Assembly: GCA_013180625.2 (NCBI GenBank)
Contig: SNVD02010473.1
Span: 868,001-932,000, forward strand
Source of the DNA: Boswellia sacra
Taxonomy: Eukaryota; Streptophyta; Magnoliopsida; Sapindales; Burseraceae
Length of the DNA stretch: 64,000 nt
Direction of reading: 5' to 3'
The translations under genes and the position numbers were made by a program. A model generated the notes under the pieces. The model did not search any database. It was given only the letters and a program-made list of their open reading frames with translations, and was not told where the DNA came from. Numbering within the stretch: position 1 is the first letter of the stretch; each line of letters opens with the position of its first letter. Positions 1 through 12,907 of the stretch are shown one piece after another.

Positions 1-3000
1 AATCATTCATTCATTTAAAAGATACTAGATTATACTAGAACTTGATTTGGAAATCAAAAGAAGAAAAAAAAAATTAATTCATTTACATGAGTGATTGCAT
101 TGTCTTGGAATTGCTGTCTCATATGGTTCATTTACTAGATTATGAAATTTAATCTTAGAAAATAAAATTTAGTATTTTATGAAGTTAAATATATATTTTT
201 ATCGTATTCAAATTCAACATAAGTATTTATAATAAATTTTGAATAGTTAAATTCTGGTAAAGCTTGTCTTGAGAAATAGGATGTTTAAATTGTATTTGGG
301 ATGATATAGCCCCACCTTTTTCTATTTTACTCTTTAATTTGAGTTTTTGGCACTAGATGCCCAAAGGTAGAATAAGAATTTCACCATTGGAGAGCAATAA
401 CCATATAGAGAGCAAAGTGTCATTTTACGAAAGTTATGAAACCTTGAAAGAATAGTTCGTTTATTTAAGGGTAAATCACACTTAACTCCTAATATTAGAG
501 GACATTGTCAAGTATTTGAGAAAAATATTACCTAACTCCCTTGATATGATAGGAAAATACATTTTCAAACTAAAGGTTAAACATTTTTATAATGTCAAAT
601 AAGAAGGGTGTCTCAAAGGGTAATGCTACATCGATAACTTATTTACAATCATTTTTTATACAATCTGAGTTGACAAGCTATTACTAAATTTGTAAAAATA
701 AAAATAAATAAAAAATATTAAATTAAATGATATGATAATTACTTATCTAAAAATATCTTGTCAACTTAGGTTATATAAACTATTAGTTATAAATGAGTTG
801 TAAGTCAATCATTATTGTTGTCTCAAAAAGAAGTGTATGTATCTTTAAGGGAGGTTACTGTAATTTCTCAAATTTTAAGGGGCGCATGAGCAATTCAAAA
901 ACACAGTATAGATACATTGTATTGTGTATGTACATGACATGGGATGAAAGAGAAGAATAGAGAGGCAATATGAAGTGTAGAGAGGAGCAGATCACGGGTG
1001 GTGCCTGGCGGTGCGGCCCACTAAACCCCCGTGACTGGCGCGTGGGGTTCATTACTTCTTCAATTTTGAAGCATCCCCTACTTTCGCTTTCTGATAATAA
1101 AAGATAGCCCACCACTCTCTCTCTCTCTCCCCTTTTTATTCTCTCGTTTATTTATTTTTCGTACCAATAAAATAAATATATAATAATCCTATTCAGTACC
1201 ATTTGAATCTGCACTTTACCATCCAAGTTTTTATTGCTATTATAATCAAATTTTAATATTAATTCATCTCCCTCTTGTTAGGCTTTTAATGGAAAGTCTC
1301 AATCTGGTTCTTGCTTGCATTGAATTCGTCTCATTACTTTTCATTTCGCTTTTTTTTTTTTTTTCCTAAGTGTTGAGTGTTTAAAGGTATGGTATTCAAT
1401 TTTTAACATAAGAAGTAGTGAAATTTTGGGATTTGTTTCCAAATTTAATCAAATTGTAAAATCAAATTGTAAATCCTTTTCGCTCATTAAACCTTTTTTT
1501 TAATTATACACTAATAAGTGTTGAACTGTCATGAAAAATATCACGTTATTGAATATAAATTGCTCGACAACTCGAACTCTACTAATTATCAATGAACCAA
1601 ATAAATATCGAGTAAGTACTCGAGTTGTCAAACAATTTGCTCAAAATCTAACTAAAAAACTCAACTTTTTGCTCAAGTTATTAAAAAAAAGATCTTGTCT
1701 ATAGCTCATAACAATCCTCTCAAATTGACTATTTCTTTTTATTTTCATTTTTTCTTATATTAGTGATGCATAAAACTGAAAAAGTTGAGAAAATTGAATA
1801 AAGGTTTATTTGTGGTAGTATATTTTGAGTATAAATTCATAGTAACAAAATTATTACTTCAACTTTTCATAAATTATGCATAAATATATACTTGTTTATG
1901 AGTATCATACAATTTTTTCAACAACAAATCTTATTTTTCTTTAGATTTTACTTTTTTACGAGAGACAAGGACATTTTTTAATCCATTATTAGATTTATAA
2001 AAACAAAAAGGAATTGTAAAATTCTAAAAATTTAAGTAGGGTATTTTAGACAATTAAATAATTTTTATGTCAACGTGTTTGGTTGTACACAATGGAATAG
2101 ATTTTGTTGGAAGTTTTGAATTGTTTTGTCTTTATTACATTATAAGTTATTTTGAAAATTTGTTCGAAAAGTAACATTTAAGTGACGCAAATCCTTTTCA
2201 AATTAAAAAGCATAAAAGGTGTTCACGATTAAAAGCCGCACAGCAAACTTCACCAAAAATTTTCGAACAGCAAACTCATTTTATAATAAATCATTTATTT
2301 TGAAAACTATTATTCTTTTATATATTCATAATTGCTCTTCTTTAATGACTTTTAACCATAATCTAAAAATTTTATATAATAATAATAATAATATGATAAC
2401 TGAACTGATGATATAGAGGAGAACTGTCCTTTCTAATATTTATAAAGTGGATAAATTCAGGTTATTTGACATAAGAATCATAAATTTATAAATAAGGAAA
2501 AATAAATAAAAATAGCCAAATTTGGATGTTGTCTTGTGTTTTAAACTCTTTCGGTATAAATAACTGATGTAAATTCGTTATAAATTTCTGTATTCTATTC
2601 ATTAAAATGTCCTTAAGTCTATGACAAGATTCAATTAACAATAGGGGGAAGTGATGATGTAAAATTTATGATAAGTATGAGATTGCATGCATGTGACAAA
2701 GTGTTCATTATATCAATTGCTAGAGCATGGTTTTACCTAAGATATAGGTTGGTAATTTTTGACATGATACGCTACACAACACCAAATTAGCGGATTGGTA
2801 TTGATACAATTATTAATTGGGTTGTATTAGTTTTATGATATTCGACATGGTTAATAAATGTGTCAGATCCGTTTATGGTGTTTGATATGTCAAGTCGTCT
2901 AATAATACAAACAATTAAACATATAGTATCGAATACAAATAAATAAGAAACAAATTAACTTAATTAATAACAAATTTAAATTATTTTAATTTTTTATATT

Positions 3001-4440
3001 AACAATTGTTCATATTAGTGGATAATTTTAATTAATATAAATACATAAAATATGCTCGATTAAGTATATATTTGTCAAGTAATTAAGTGGGTTAGATGAG
3101 TTGATATAACATAGTTACAACACCTTTAATAAATCGGTAGCATGTTTATTAAACGGGTTGTATCCGTTTTTCAAGTTTTAACACAAATAATCAAATAAGT
3201 CGTATTTGTGTTAATCAAAATTTTACTAGTATATGTCGAACTGCCACCCGAACTTATGAGTAGCACATAATTCAAAAAATGACCAATGTAAATCAAATAT
3301 AGAGTCAATAGATCAATAATTAATTGAATGAAAGTTATGAAAAAAGTCAAAAAGAAAAATATATTGAGATTGACTAGAAAATTTAGAAGTAAGTTTGTTA
3401 ATTTATTTTACCATATAATTTGTTAACCAAACTTTTGATTCAATGGCCTGAAGGGTTACTAATTTGACAAAGTTAGCATTCATGAGATTACTTTTGAATT
3501 ATCCTTTCTGAGCCGGTTAATTTCAACAAATTCAGAAACATAAACTTAGGTAAATATTCCAATTCCAATAATCTAACCCTTTCGATGATAATATATATGA
3601 AATAGTTTTATATCTGTAACCTAAATGTACCACTCAACTTCCTACAACATGAGTGATCGAAATTATACTTATAGAAAATCACATATCATGCAATTTAATT
3701 TCTCATATTTATTTTTATTTATTATTCATCTATTAAAATTTTACAAACTTATATTGTAAGGGGTTATTTGTAAAAATTGTTGTAGATGTAATATTATTGA
3801 CATATATTTTTTCATTTAATTAGGTATTAATTTATGATAATATTTATACCAAAAAAAAAAACCAAAATTAACTTGACAATTTGAAAAATAATCGGCCCCT
3901 AAAATAGTTCAAATATCATGATTACAATTTATAGATTGACAAGTCCTTTCACTGTCTGGTGCTAACTGGAGAGTTCAAAAAAGAATCGCTAAAAAGAGTG
4001 GTTGGTTCATGGTTATACCATCTATTCCTTTTAAATGATAATTTTAAAAGTTTCTTCAATTTGAAAATTTTCTATATTATTTTATTAATCCACTAACTTT
4101 GTTATTTAAACTAGATCTCTTAAAAAATATAGTAAAAAAATGGAAAAATTCAACAAATTTATTTTAATAATAGCTATAAGTCTTACAGAAAATTATCCAT
4201 TTTGAACAAAATATTGGGATAAATCCCACCCCTAGTTTCTAATTTATATATATTAGAAATTTATAGATTAAAAAATATTACCAAGTAAATTAAGAAAATA
4301 AAAAATAAGATAAAAGAAAGAGGATAATAGATGAATGATTACGTGACTATCACTTGAGTGAATGGGAAGTCAAAAGTCAAAACAAGTCCTGGTTGGTTGA
4401 AATGTAATAATGGAATAGGATATAGGCAGGCATCCCCATT
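1..4440. other. AT-rich intergenic region
   Basis: I see no supportable gene here. The open frames are short, AT-rich and unlike any protein I know. Positions about 470-890 look like a worn non-autonomous transposon: a run near 480-550 (containing CTAACTCCCTT) is loosely inverted against 850-885 (AAGGGAGGTTAC). Inside it, 640-810 has weak inverted arms ending in GACAAG and CTTGTC. A CT microsatellite lies at 1110-1130. The rest is A/T-rich sequence without visible order. Confidence 0.5.
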
Positions 4441-4961
4441 ACTTTTACTTATACACTGTTACTCTCACTGTTGACACAATCACTTCCTACAAAGCCGCGT
4501 AGTGCGCAGATAACGCTCTCAGTTTTGTACTCACTAAAACCAAACCAACGCTCAACACCACACCACACACGCACACACGCACTACTTTCTGCTCCAAACT
4601 CTAAAACTCACAACACTTTTCATTAATCAATCGCTTAGACTCTTGCCGATATCAAAAAAAAAAAAAAAAAAAACAAAAACAAAAACAGATAAACCACCAC
4701 CATCTCTTATTCCTAACTAAAAGCCCATACTTGTCATTTACAGATACTTGCTTCACTTTCTCTCCCTCTCTCTCTCTTGGCTTGACCTTGCTTCAAACCC
4801 TAGCTAGTATTTTTTATTTTTATTTTAAATAATAGAATAATAATAATAAACTGTAATGAAAAACAGAACAAAACATATATAAAGAAGCAAACTACTTTTC
4901 AATTTTCTTTAGCTTTCTTGTTTCTTCATTTTTATTTTATTTTATTTTATTTTTCTCTCGA

Positions 4962-5021
4962 ATGGGTGCACCAAACCAAGACCCAGATCACCAAACTGGC
5001 AGCCAAGGTCATGGACCCTGA
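4962..5021 (+). promoter_or_regulatory. In-frame upstream ORF in the leader of the DUF7036 gene
   Basis: An ATG at 4962 opens a 19-codon frame ending at TGA 5019-5021, in the same frame as the main start at 5043 and 21 bases before it. A second ATG at 5011, in another frame, opens a 55-codon frame that runs past the main start to 5178. A third at 5036 gives a six-codon frame. If transcription starts upstream of 4962 (an ATATATAAA box sits near 4875), ribosomes must pass three short frames. This predicts translational repression or leaky scanning. The transcript start is not known from sequence. Confidence 0.45.
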
Positions 5022-5042
5022 ACCAGCATCGTCACATGCATT

Positions 5043-8000
5043 ATGGGGAAGGCTGAGGAGGAGCAGAATCTCGCTGCTGGTGTCGGCAATGAGAATGTAC
5101 AGCAGAATGTGGAGGCTAGATTTGTTTGCAAAGGGTGTTGTTGGATTTACAGGCTCATTGGCTTCAAATGTTTCTTGATGCTCTTGTTATCTGTTGCCGT
5201 TTTTCTCTCTGCTTTGTTTTGGTTACCACCTTTCCTTCAGTTTGCAGATCATAAGAATCTGGATCTTGATTCCAGGTTTAAAGGTTAGAATCACTTCTGC
5301 ACTTGGATCTAACTCTTCTGTTTGCTTGCTGGGAAAATGTAGAGGAGATAAAATGATGTGTTGTTATTATTATTATTATTTTTGTTTTTTTGAGTGATAT
5401 ATTAATTTTTATTGTTGTGAATTATTGCTCCATTTGACTTATTTATGATAGAGTAACTTATTTTAGTTTCAGGATATTTATAAATTTTCTGATGGTTATC
5501 TAGTAAATTTCTACTTTTAGTGACGTTTGCAGATTTGGAGGATACTAGAGCCACGTTCTAAGAGTTTAGTTTTGATGCTAGTTAGAGATAACTGTGAACG
5601 GGAAAGTCGATTGGTTAGGAATAATGGAATATTTAATATATTTTTAAGTCCAATGTGAAGCTTATGTATATAATTGCATCAATTTAGAAATTTCTAGTTA
5701 TAAAACCCCGTCTTATTAGGGTAAATTCCATGGATAGAATTTCCCATTTCAGCTGAATATTTCAGGGCTAGTTTATGTTAATTTCTGCTATATCTGTATG
5801 ACATAATGTGTATAAGCTAGAATAATTGGCATTAATTATGAAGCTATAAAGTTATGGAGTTTGGTTTCGTGGGAGAGTCTCCATTAAAGGAAACATTCTA
5901 TGCGGTCTTGTGAAACTGTGAGAGTTGCTATTTTCAATCACAAAGCCAAAGTGTCTATTAAGTTTTGGCAGAGAATGAGTAGAGAATTATTGGATGGTTT
6001 GGTCGGGTGATCATTTACATCGCGTTTTACTTCCTGGAATTGTAGAAGTGTTTTAACCTCTTTTCATACCATCCCAGTTAGGATACCATGGCCATTTTTC
6101 TTGTTGGGGTTTTCTATGTTTGAGTCCTGTTTACCAAATATGCTAATGCAAGCAACCTAATTGACAAGAAATGGTTAAGTTTTTATCACTAGTTTCCTTG
6201 TCGCATTTGAAATTAGGAAAATTTAATTGAGAAGCTATGAGATCAGTATTCAGTTGCTTATACAGAAGCAAAGGATTTAGAGATCAGTTTTTGACAAATT
6301 CAACAATATTTAGTGCGCCATTTTTCAGACTTTGGTCATTTCTAAAATGAGATCAAATATTTTAGGCACATATATGACTTTTGGGATTGGCTTCTTTATC
6401 CTTGTGAGTTGTGTTGGAAAGGAAATTTCCATTGTATGTCCCTGTTAAGCGCTCAGTGCTACAGATTACAGAGTAGGCCCCGCTTTTCACTTATAGCAAC
6501 AATTCAAATTCCTTGAATTTGCAAAAATGGATTAGGTAGACTGAACTTAAATTCTAGATTTCATGTTTTTTTCCATATAATTGAGATCGATAATTAGCTC
6601 CCAAATCTTTATAATTAATTTCAGATGCTACAGAGTTTTATATATATAATGGTTTCTGGACACAATTAATGTTATCAGTGTAGTCAATATTATGGATATA
6701 GGTCCCTCAGCTTGGTCTGTAGCGCATGGGACATGGTAGAATCTATTCTTCATCAGAGTGGTGCTCAGCTTTATCTTTTGAAATTTAAATTAGATTGGGA
6801 AATTGAATGATATGGCACTAAATGATGCTGTGGAGGCTAGCACTCTTCCCTTATGCTGAGGATTGACATTCTTCTGTTTTGTTAAAATGGCATCAGAGAA
6901 TCTCCAGTACCCAAGGTCAATCTGACTGTGCTTTTACGATCTGGGTTATATGAAGTGTATGGCAGACCATCTGATCTTTTGCCATATCGATGCTTATAAT
7001 CATCTTAGCATAAACGACCAAGTAGGTTTAGCGTAATTGAAAAAGTAAAGGTGTTTGATGCTATTGATGTTATTAATTTCAAGTGTTTCACCTTCTTCCT
7101 TTATTTCATTATCTAATTATGTGGCTCTTATTTATAAATGTTATTTGTGTGATAATCATGACGATCATAATAGGGTTTGTTTTATTGTACAAGTCCTTGG
7201 TTTAAATTGTTGATCATTGTATGAATTCTTGGCTTAAGTAGGTTACATCCTTAATGCTATGAATGCATTAAAGATTTCCCGATTGAAATTTGTTACTTTA
7301 TGATGCTATTTGATGAATAATACTTGTTGATGCAGATCATGATATTGTCGCATGTTTCAATGTCAAGAAGCCAGTTTCCCTGCTGGAAGACAATATCTTG
7401 CAGCTCGAGATTGACATTTATAATGAGATAAATGCTCCATCCATCAAAGTACTCTCCTATCTTAGTCCTTTTCTCATTGCATGCTTTTTTTATGCGTTTA
7501 TTTTTTCTCTTTCCTTCCCCCAATCTTGACTTATTTAACTTGGATCAGGTGGTTATATTATCTCTAGAACCTTTTGCTGGAGCGAACATAACAAAGGTGA
7601 TATTTGCAGTTGATCCATATGCAAAAAATTCAAAAATACCTTTGCCTTCTCAAAGTTTGATCAGGGCATCATTTTTATCTTTGCTTATAAACCAATCGTC
7701 TCTTCGCCTGACCACATCCTTGTTTGGGGACCCGGACTTTTTTGCGGTTTTGAAATTCCCTGGAGGAATTACTGTAATTCCTATACAGAGTGCATTTCCT
7801 CTACAGAAAGTGCAAATCCTTTTCAACTTTACCTTGAACTTCTCTATCCATGAAATACAAGACAATTTCAATGAACTGACAAGACAGCTGAAGTCAGGAT
7901 TACATCTGGCACCCTATGAGGTTTGATAATCATTACTTTTGTTTAACTACATTTTATGTTAAATCAATTATTGTCTTATTCTTATAATATTGTTTAAATG

Positions 8001-9293
8001 GTTCCATTTCTATGCATATCTTTGATTTTAGATGTAGGAATAAGGCATATAATCAAGAAGATACGTTGTCATTTATTGCCAGTGGTTATTATTTGATTAG
8101 GTTTGTTTTTTGGTGATTACAGAACTTGTATATAAGCTTGTCGAATACCAAAGGTTCAACATTGGCTCCCCCTACTATTGTTCAGTCGTCCGTTCTTTTG
8201 GCAATCGGAAATACTCCTTCAATGCGCAGGTTGAAGCAGCTGGCTCAGACAATCACTGGTTCTCATTCCAAAAACCTTGGCCTGAATAACACTGTATTTG
8301 GTAGGGTTAAGCAAGTTCGTCTTTCATCTATCTTACAACACTCCCTCAATGGTGGTGATAGCAGTGCCCCTTCATTGTCACCTTCCCCAGCTCCTCTACC
8401 TCAACACCATCACCACCACCATCACCACCACCGTCATCACCATCATCATCATCACAGTGACCATCTAGCTCCTGCAACTTCACCTACACCAGCAACTCAG
8501 AAAGGTGCACCTGTGCCTCACCATGGGTCACCTGCCCCAATGAAGAGCTCACCTGCACCTCATAAAAGTTACAAGGCGAAACCTCCTGGCTGCCGATATG
8601 CAAATAAAAGGGGGGCTGCTGGGAAGGGAAGGACACAGTCTCATTTGGCACCCACAATTTCTCCAAGTATTTCTCATCACCATCGTGCTGCCTCACCACA
8701 ATCACATATAGCCCCACCAACACCCATCCCTGCACCCTTCTCCCCATCGGTTCCTGCATCTAGTCCTTTGCCAAATGTAGTTTTTGCTCATGCCAGGCCC
8801 CCATCAAAAAGTGGTCCAGATGGAGAACATTCTAACACAATACCATCAGTTTCTCCATCTCCTTTGGCATGTAAGTATCTCCAAATATCTTAATTTGGTA
8901 CATCAAATGTTTTTTATCTGATACAGTTCATTATGTGCAAAAGGAGATATGTGAATCATATATGGAGTGATTCTTCATTCTTATTCTTTTATCACGTGCT
9001 TCATTTCTAAAAGGCCTTTTGCTGATAAAGTCATTAGATTGGTTGGTTTGATATTGGTCCATGGTTCAAATTTTTTCTTTTATTGTAACTTTATCTTTTG
9101 TCTCAGACTTGCAGTTGAAATTCTTTTAGTTGTCTATCATAACTAAAACATGAGAATAACTTTTTGTTGATAATAATGACTAAAACATGAGAATAACTTG
9201 TTGTTGATAATGACTTTTGTTGCAGCTTCTTCCCGTCGAACAACTGTTCAATTGGTATTTTCACTCTTGCTACCTGTTGTATTACATTTATAA
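5043..9293 (+). CDS. DUF7036-type membrane/cell-surface protein with proline- and histidine-rich domain
   Basis: Five exons join without phase conflict: 5043-5283, 7336-7448, 7549-7920, 8123-8870 and 9226-9293, giving 513 residues; all junctions are GT-AG. Residues about 41-65 form one hydrophobic membrane segment after a short charged N-terminus. Exons 2 and 3 (residues about 81-242) hold the folded region I associate with the plant DUF7036 family, which has no known biochemical role. From about residue 330 the chain is rich in Ser-Pro and Ala-Pro, as in cell-wall glycoproteins, with a near-continuous run of 16 His broken by one Arg at residues 337-353. The last 17 residues are hydrophobic, so a GPI-type or second membrane anchor is possible. 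The start at 5043 fits family N-termini (MGKAEEEQ). Family assignment is from memory; topology is inferred. Confidence 0.8.
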
Positions 9294-11721
9294 CAACAAA
9301 GGTGGAATAACCTCTTGTCTACATAAAGTTGCTTCTCTAGCATGCGAGGGAATCAATTGTATTTGTCAAATTTAAATAGACTGGATAAATTGGAGAGGAG
9401 CTTTGTAAGTGAGAGCAGCAAAAAGGGTGTGCCTCACATCTGAGTGGATATATGTTTTGTGCATGTAAATATTTGGGTAAAAATACAAGCTGGCAGATGC
9501 ATAATCGGGTCAAAGTCACAGAGGTGGCAGGCCCTTGCTTATGTGCATTACTGCTGTTGTGTATTCTCTTCTGCAGAAATGTAAGGGGGTAAAAGTAACA
9601 AATGTATCAAAATTACCTTTTTGTTTCTCTTCCTTTAAAGGCCAATCAGGTATGAAGTTTTGACCTCAAATTATTGCTTCTGTCTTCTTGTCTTCTGCAG
9701 TCTGTCAAGGTTACTTGTTTTGCCTTGTTTTTATTACAAGAATTGGATCTTGATCATCATGGCATGTCTGAGAACATGTTAAAAGTCTCAAATATGTGTA
9801 TTCAATAATTTATGATCCACTTATATTTTACATTCATGATGGTATATAATTAGCGAAATCATCAGAAATGCATATATTATGCAAGGGGGTGGGGGTGTAG
9901 AGAGAGAGAGAGAGAGAGAGAGAAACTTTCTTTGTGTTTTCATTTTTCTGGCTTCTGAGTATGGATGGTGGATTTGGATTAAAGGATATGGGGATTGGGT
10001 GTTGGGTAGATGGGGTTCCATCAAGATTTGATATATTGATGTCACCAGGATATTGATGTCACCAGGATTCGATCCAATTGGTTTATAAATTGGTCTCAAC
10101 TGCTAAAATATGTGATATCTGGTTGGTGTGGAACTGGTCCAAGCTTTCAAGTCAATTTATTTCAGCCACCTCAGTTTGGGGTCTAGGTTGGTGAATTGTC
10201 TTGGTAACATAGGTAAACCGTACCAGCAACATCTCTGTTGTCTGTGAGCTTAGCTTTGTATTATCAACTTCCGAACTGCCCAAAATGACTATCACCTCCA
10301 GATAATATCAGCAGTTAAGAAAAAAGGTTAATGGACAAATGAATGTTAGTCTCGTCTTATAAATTTTGGCTAATTAGAAGGCCATTGGGGAAAAGTCAAT
10401 GCTATGCGCACGCGGCAGTTCCAAATCGGACAAGACAAATGAAAGAGGCGGAGGCATACTGAGCAAGTTCCCACTGGCAGCCACAAGAATGCAAGATTCG
10501 CCACAATTTTACAATTTTGAACGGTCATAAAGGATACCCTCGAGAAATCTTTTCTTAGAAATTAAATATTTTCTGTCCTGTAAAAGGAAAACAACACGCG
10601 AATGAAGAGAAAATGTACGGCAAAGTTGTTGACTTTTCGGGATAAAGTAATATTTTTATTGATTTTTTATACAATCTCACTTATATAAATTAACATGTCA
10701 CGATGTTATTGAATAAATAAATATTAATAATAAATAATATTAATTAATATGAGTGATATATTGATTACGTAATGATATCATATTAATTTGTACAGATAAA
10801 TTTGTATAAGTAGTTTGAAAAAGTAGCATTATCTTTTTACAACCTTTCTTAAAAAATTTGTCGTCTTATCGTTATGGATGCCGATGGTTGCGACCATTTC
10901 TTCCAAAATTATTTTCGATGTCTATCATTGTATCTAATATTCCTCCCTCCCAGTTGAATCAACAATTATCATTATCGTATGAAAATTGTTAAAAAAAATA
11001 TTAATACTAACACAGGTTTTATTTTCTAATTAAAAATTTGAATCAAGTGAATTTTAAAATTATACGTCAGTGCAGCGTAATGCTCTTTGAAAACCTAAGA
11101 TGTAATCCATTCAGAAAGGTCTAACCCTATTATAGCAGAATCCCATGGGTTCGTATTCCACGACAAACAACCCATGGCCCCTTTTCTGTCCTGACCGATG
11201 CAGCTAATGGGCCAGCTAGGTTGAGGCTACAGGCCCATGGGCAACACAATATTTGATTGTTGCCATTTGTCCCAAAAGAAAGAGAGACCACTTTTTATCT
11301 TACACTCCATCTAAAAATTTAAAAAACTATTTTTTTCTCCTACTGCACGGTGCACCTTCAAATTTCACAAGTACTATTCTACTAACGATTTCCATATATA
11401 CATTCATGTTTGTCCCAACAATAATTTTTCTTCTAAACAAAGTCTTTCCAAAAATGATAACGATGAACGGTAAAAAGAAGAGAAATTGACTAAAAAAGGT
11501 ATATACGATTTCATCAATTCATTCCCTGTTAAGATTTTTTTTTCTTTTTCTTTTTTGTTCAAAATGAATATGTATGACAATTGAACTTTAGAATTAGAAG
11601 TATCTTATTATGGATTGCTAATAGGTAACAGGGAAAAAGATGGTGCAGATGAAATTTCATGAAATTGTTTAATTTGGTGAAATGGGAAAAGAAAAAACTA
11701 AAAGAACTTCGTTATCCCTTA
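9294..11721. other. 3' flank and intergenic region
   Basis: The first few hundred bases are probably the 3' UTR of the DUF7036 gene. A GA microsatellite lies at 9899-9922. A 17-bp unit (ATATTGATGTCACCAGG) is repeated in tandem near 10030-10065. TGGGCC-type motifs occur at 11208-11245. I see no coding region. Confidence 0.5.
10655..10830. repeat. MITE-like dispersed repeat, copy 1
   Basis: This AT-rich block resembles 46045-46205. Both contain TATAAA(T/C)TAACATG, then an AATATTAATAATAAAT-like segment, then TTGTAC(A/G)(A/G)ATAAA and TTGTATAAGTA(G/A)TTT near the far end, in the same order and orientation. Size and spacing fit a small non-autonomous transposon. I could not fix exact ends or a target duplication. 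Confidence 0.4.
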
Positions 11722-12907
11722 TTAAAATAAGGGTTATTAACAATTTACCCCCTGAGATTAAGTGAAAATATAAATTACCGCTTGTAAGATTTGAAATCAC
11801 AAATTGCCCCCTGATTTTTGAATTCTGTCATTAAGTTAAACAGAGTACGGGTATTATTAGAAATCAAACTCGTGCGATACAAATAAGGAAAATTAACAAT
11901 TTACCCCCTAAGATTAAGCGAAAATAGAAATTCTCCCATTCCGAGGATAAAAATAATTAAAAAATAAGGATAAAAACAATAATAATAATTAAAAATATTT
12001 AAAACTTTATTGAATAAATAATAAAAAGTATATTTGAACCAAATTGAACTTATCCCTTAATCCGAGCTTTAATTAACAAACAAAAATTAGGTGGTTGCGA
12101 GTTTTAATAGAGGAAAGAGAGGAAAAATTAGTGACGGGAGCAATTTCACGAATGAAGAGAAGGAAACGACGATTGTAGAGGTGTCAATTCATTTCATGTG
12201 TGTCTACTTATTTAATTGTTCTTGTGGAGACATGAAACGCGGATTCGACACGGTTATTTAATGTGTTGTGTACATGTTGTAATCGTGTCATATTTAATTA
12301 ACATAATTTACTTAATTGTTTAACCTAATTATGCATAGTATATCATATTCTATATATTTATATCAATTAAAATTATTATTAGAATATAAATAATTGTTAG
12401 TATTAAAAATTATTAAAATCATTACAATTTACTATATAATAAAAAAAATTTCAGTTTTATAATATATATGTTGTAAGTAGTTAGAGAAGGAGGTGGAGGA
12501 AGAAAGAAATGTAAGGGTATTTAGGTAATTTTGAAAAAGTGAGTGAAAGTGTTTGTATTTATATAAGGGCATTTTGGTCGAATAGCGTATATTATGCTCT
12601 CTCTCATCTTTTTTTCATTTAATTTAATGTCGAAATTCAAAAATAAGGGGATAATTTGTAATTTTAAAATGTGCAGGGGAAACTTGTATTTTTGCTTAAT
12701 CTGAGGGGGTAAATTGTTAATATCAAATGAAGAACGTAAGGTTATTTTAGTAAAATTACAAATTATTTATTCTTTCTCCTCTTTTTCCGTTTAACTTAAC
12801 GGCAGAATTCAAAAATCAGAGGGTAATTTGTAATTTCAAATCTTGCAGGGGTAATTTATATTTTCATTTAATCTCAGGGGGTAAATTGTTAATAACCCTT
12901 AAAATAA
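11722..12907. mobile_element. Non-autonomous Mutator-like element with 9-bp target duplication
   Basis: The element proper is 11731-12898 (1168 bp). It is flanked by the perfect 9-bp direct repeat TTAAAATAA (11722-11730 and 12899-12907), the size Mutator-family transposases generate. The ends are inverted repeats of about 100 bp: the left begins GGGTTATTAACAATTTACCC and the right ends with its complement. A second set of related ends lies inside (left about 11887-11950, right about 12617-12720), so the copy has duplicated or nested termini. No transposase ORF is visible, so it would depend on an enzyme made elsewhere. Confidence 0.8.

Noticed and set aside
855..1115. 86-codon minus-strand frame near a GC-richer patch
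   Set aside because: No recognisable domain, no splice support, and it ends in low-complexity sequence.
9899..9922. CRISPR-like or functional repeat
   Set aside because: It is a plain GA microsatellite; this is plant nuclear DNA.
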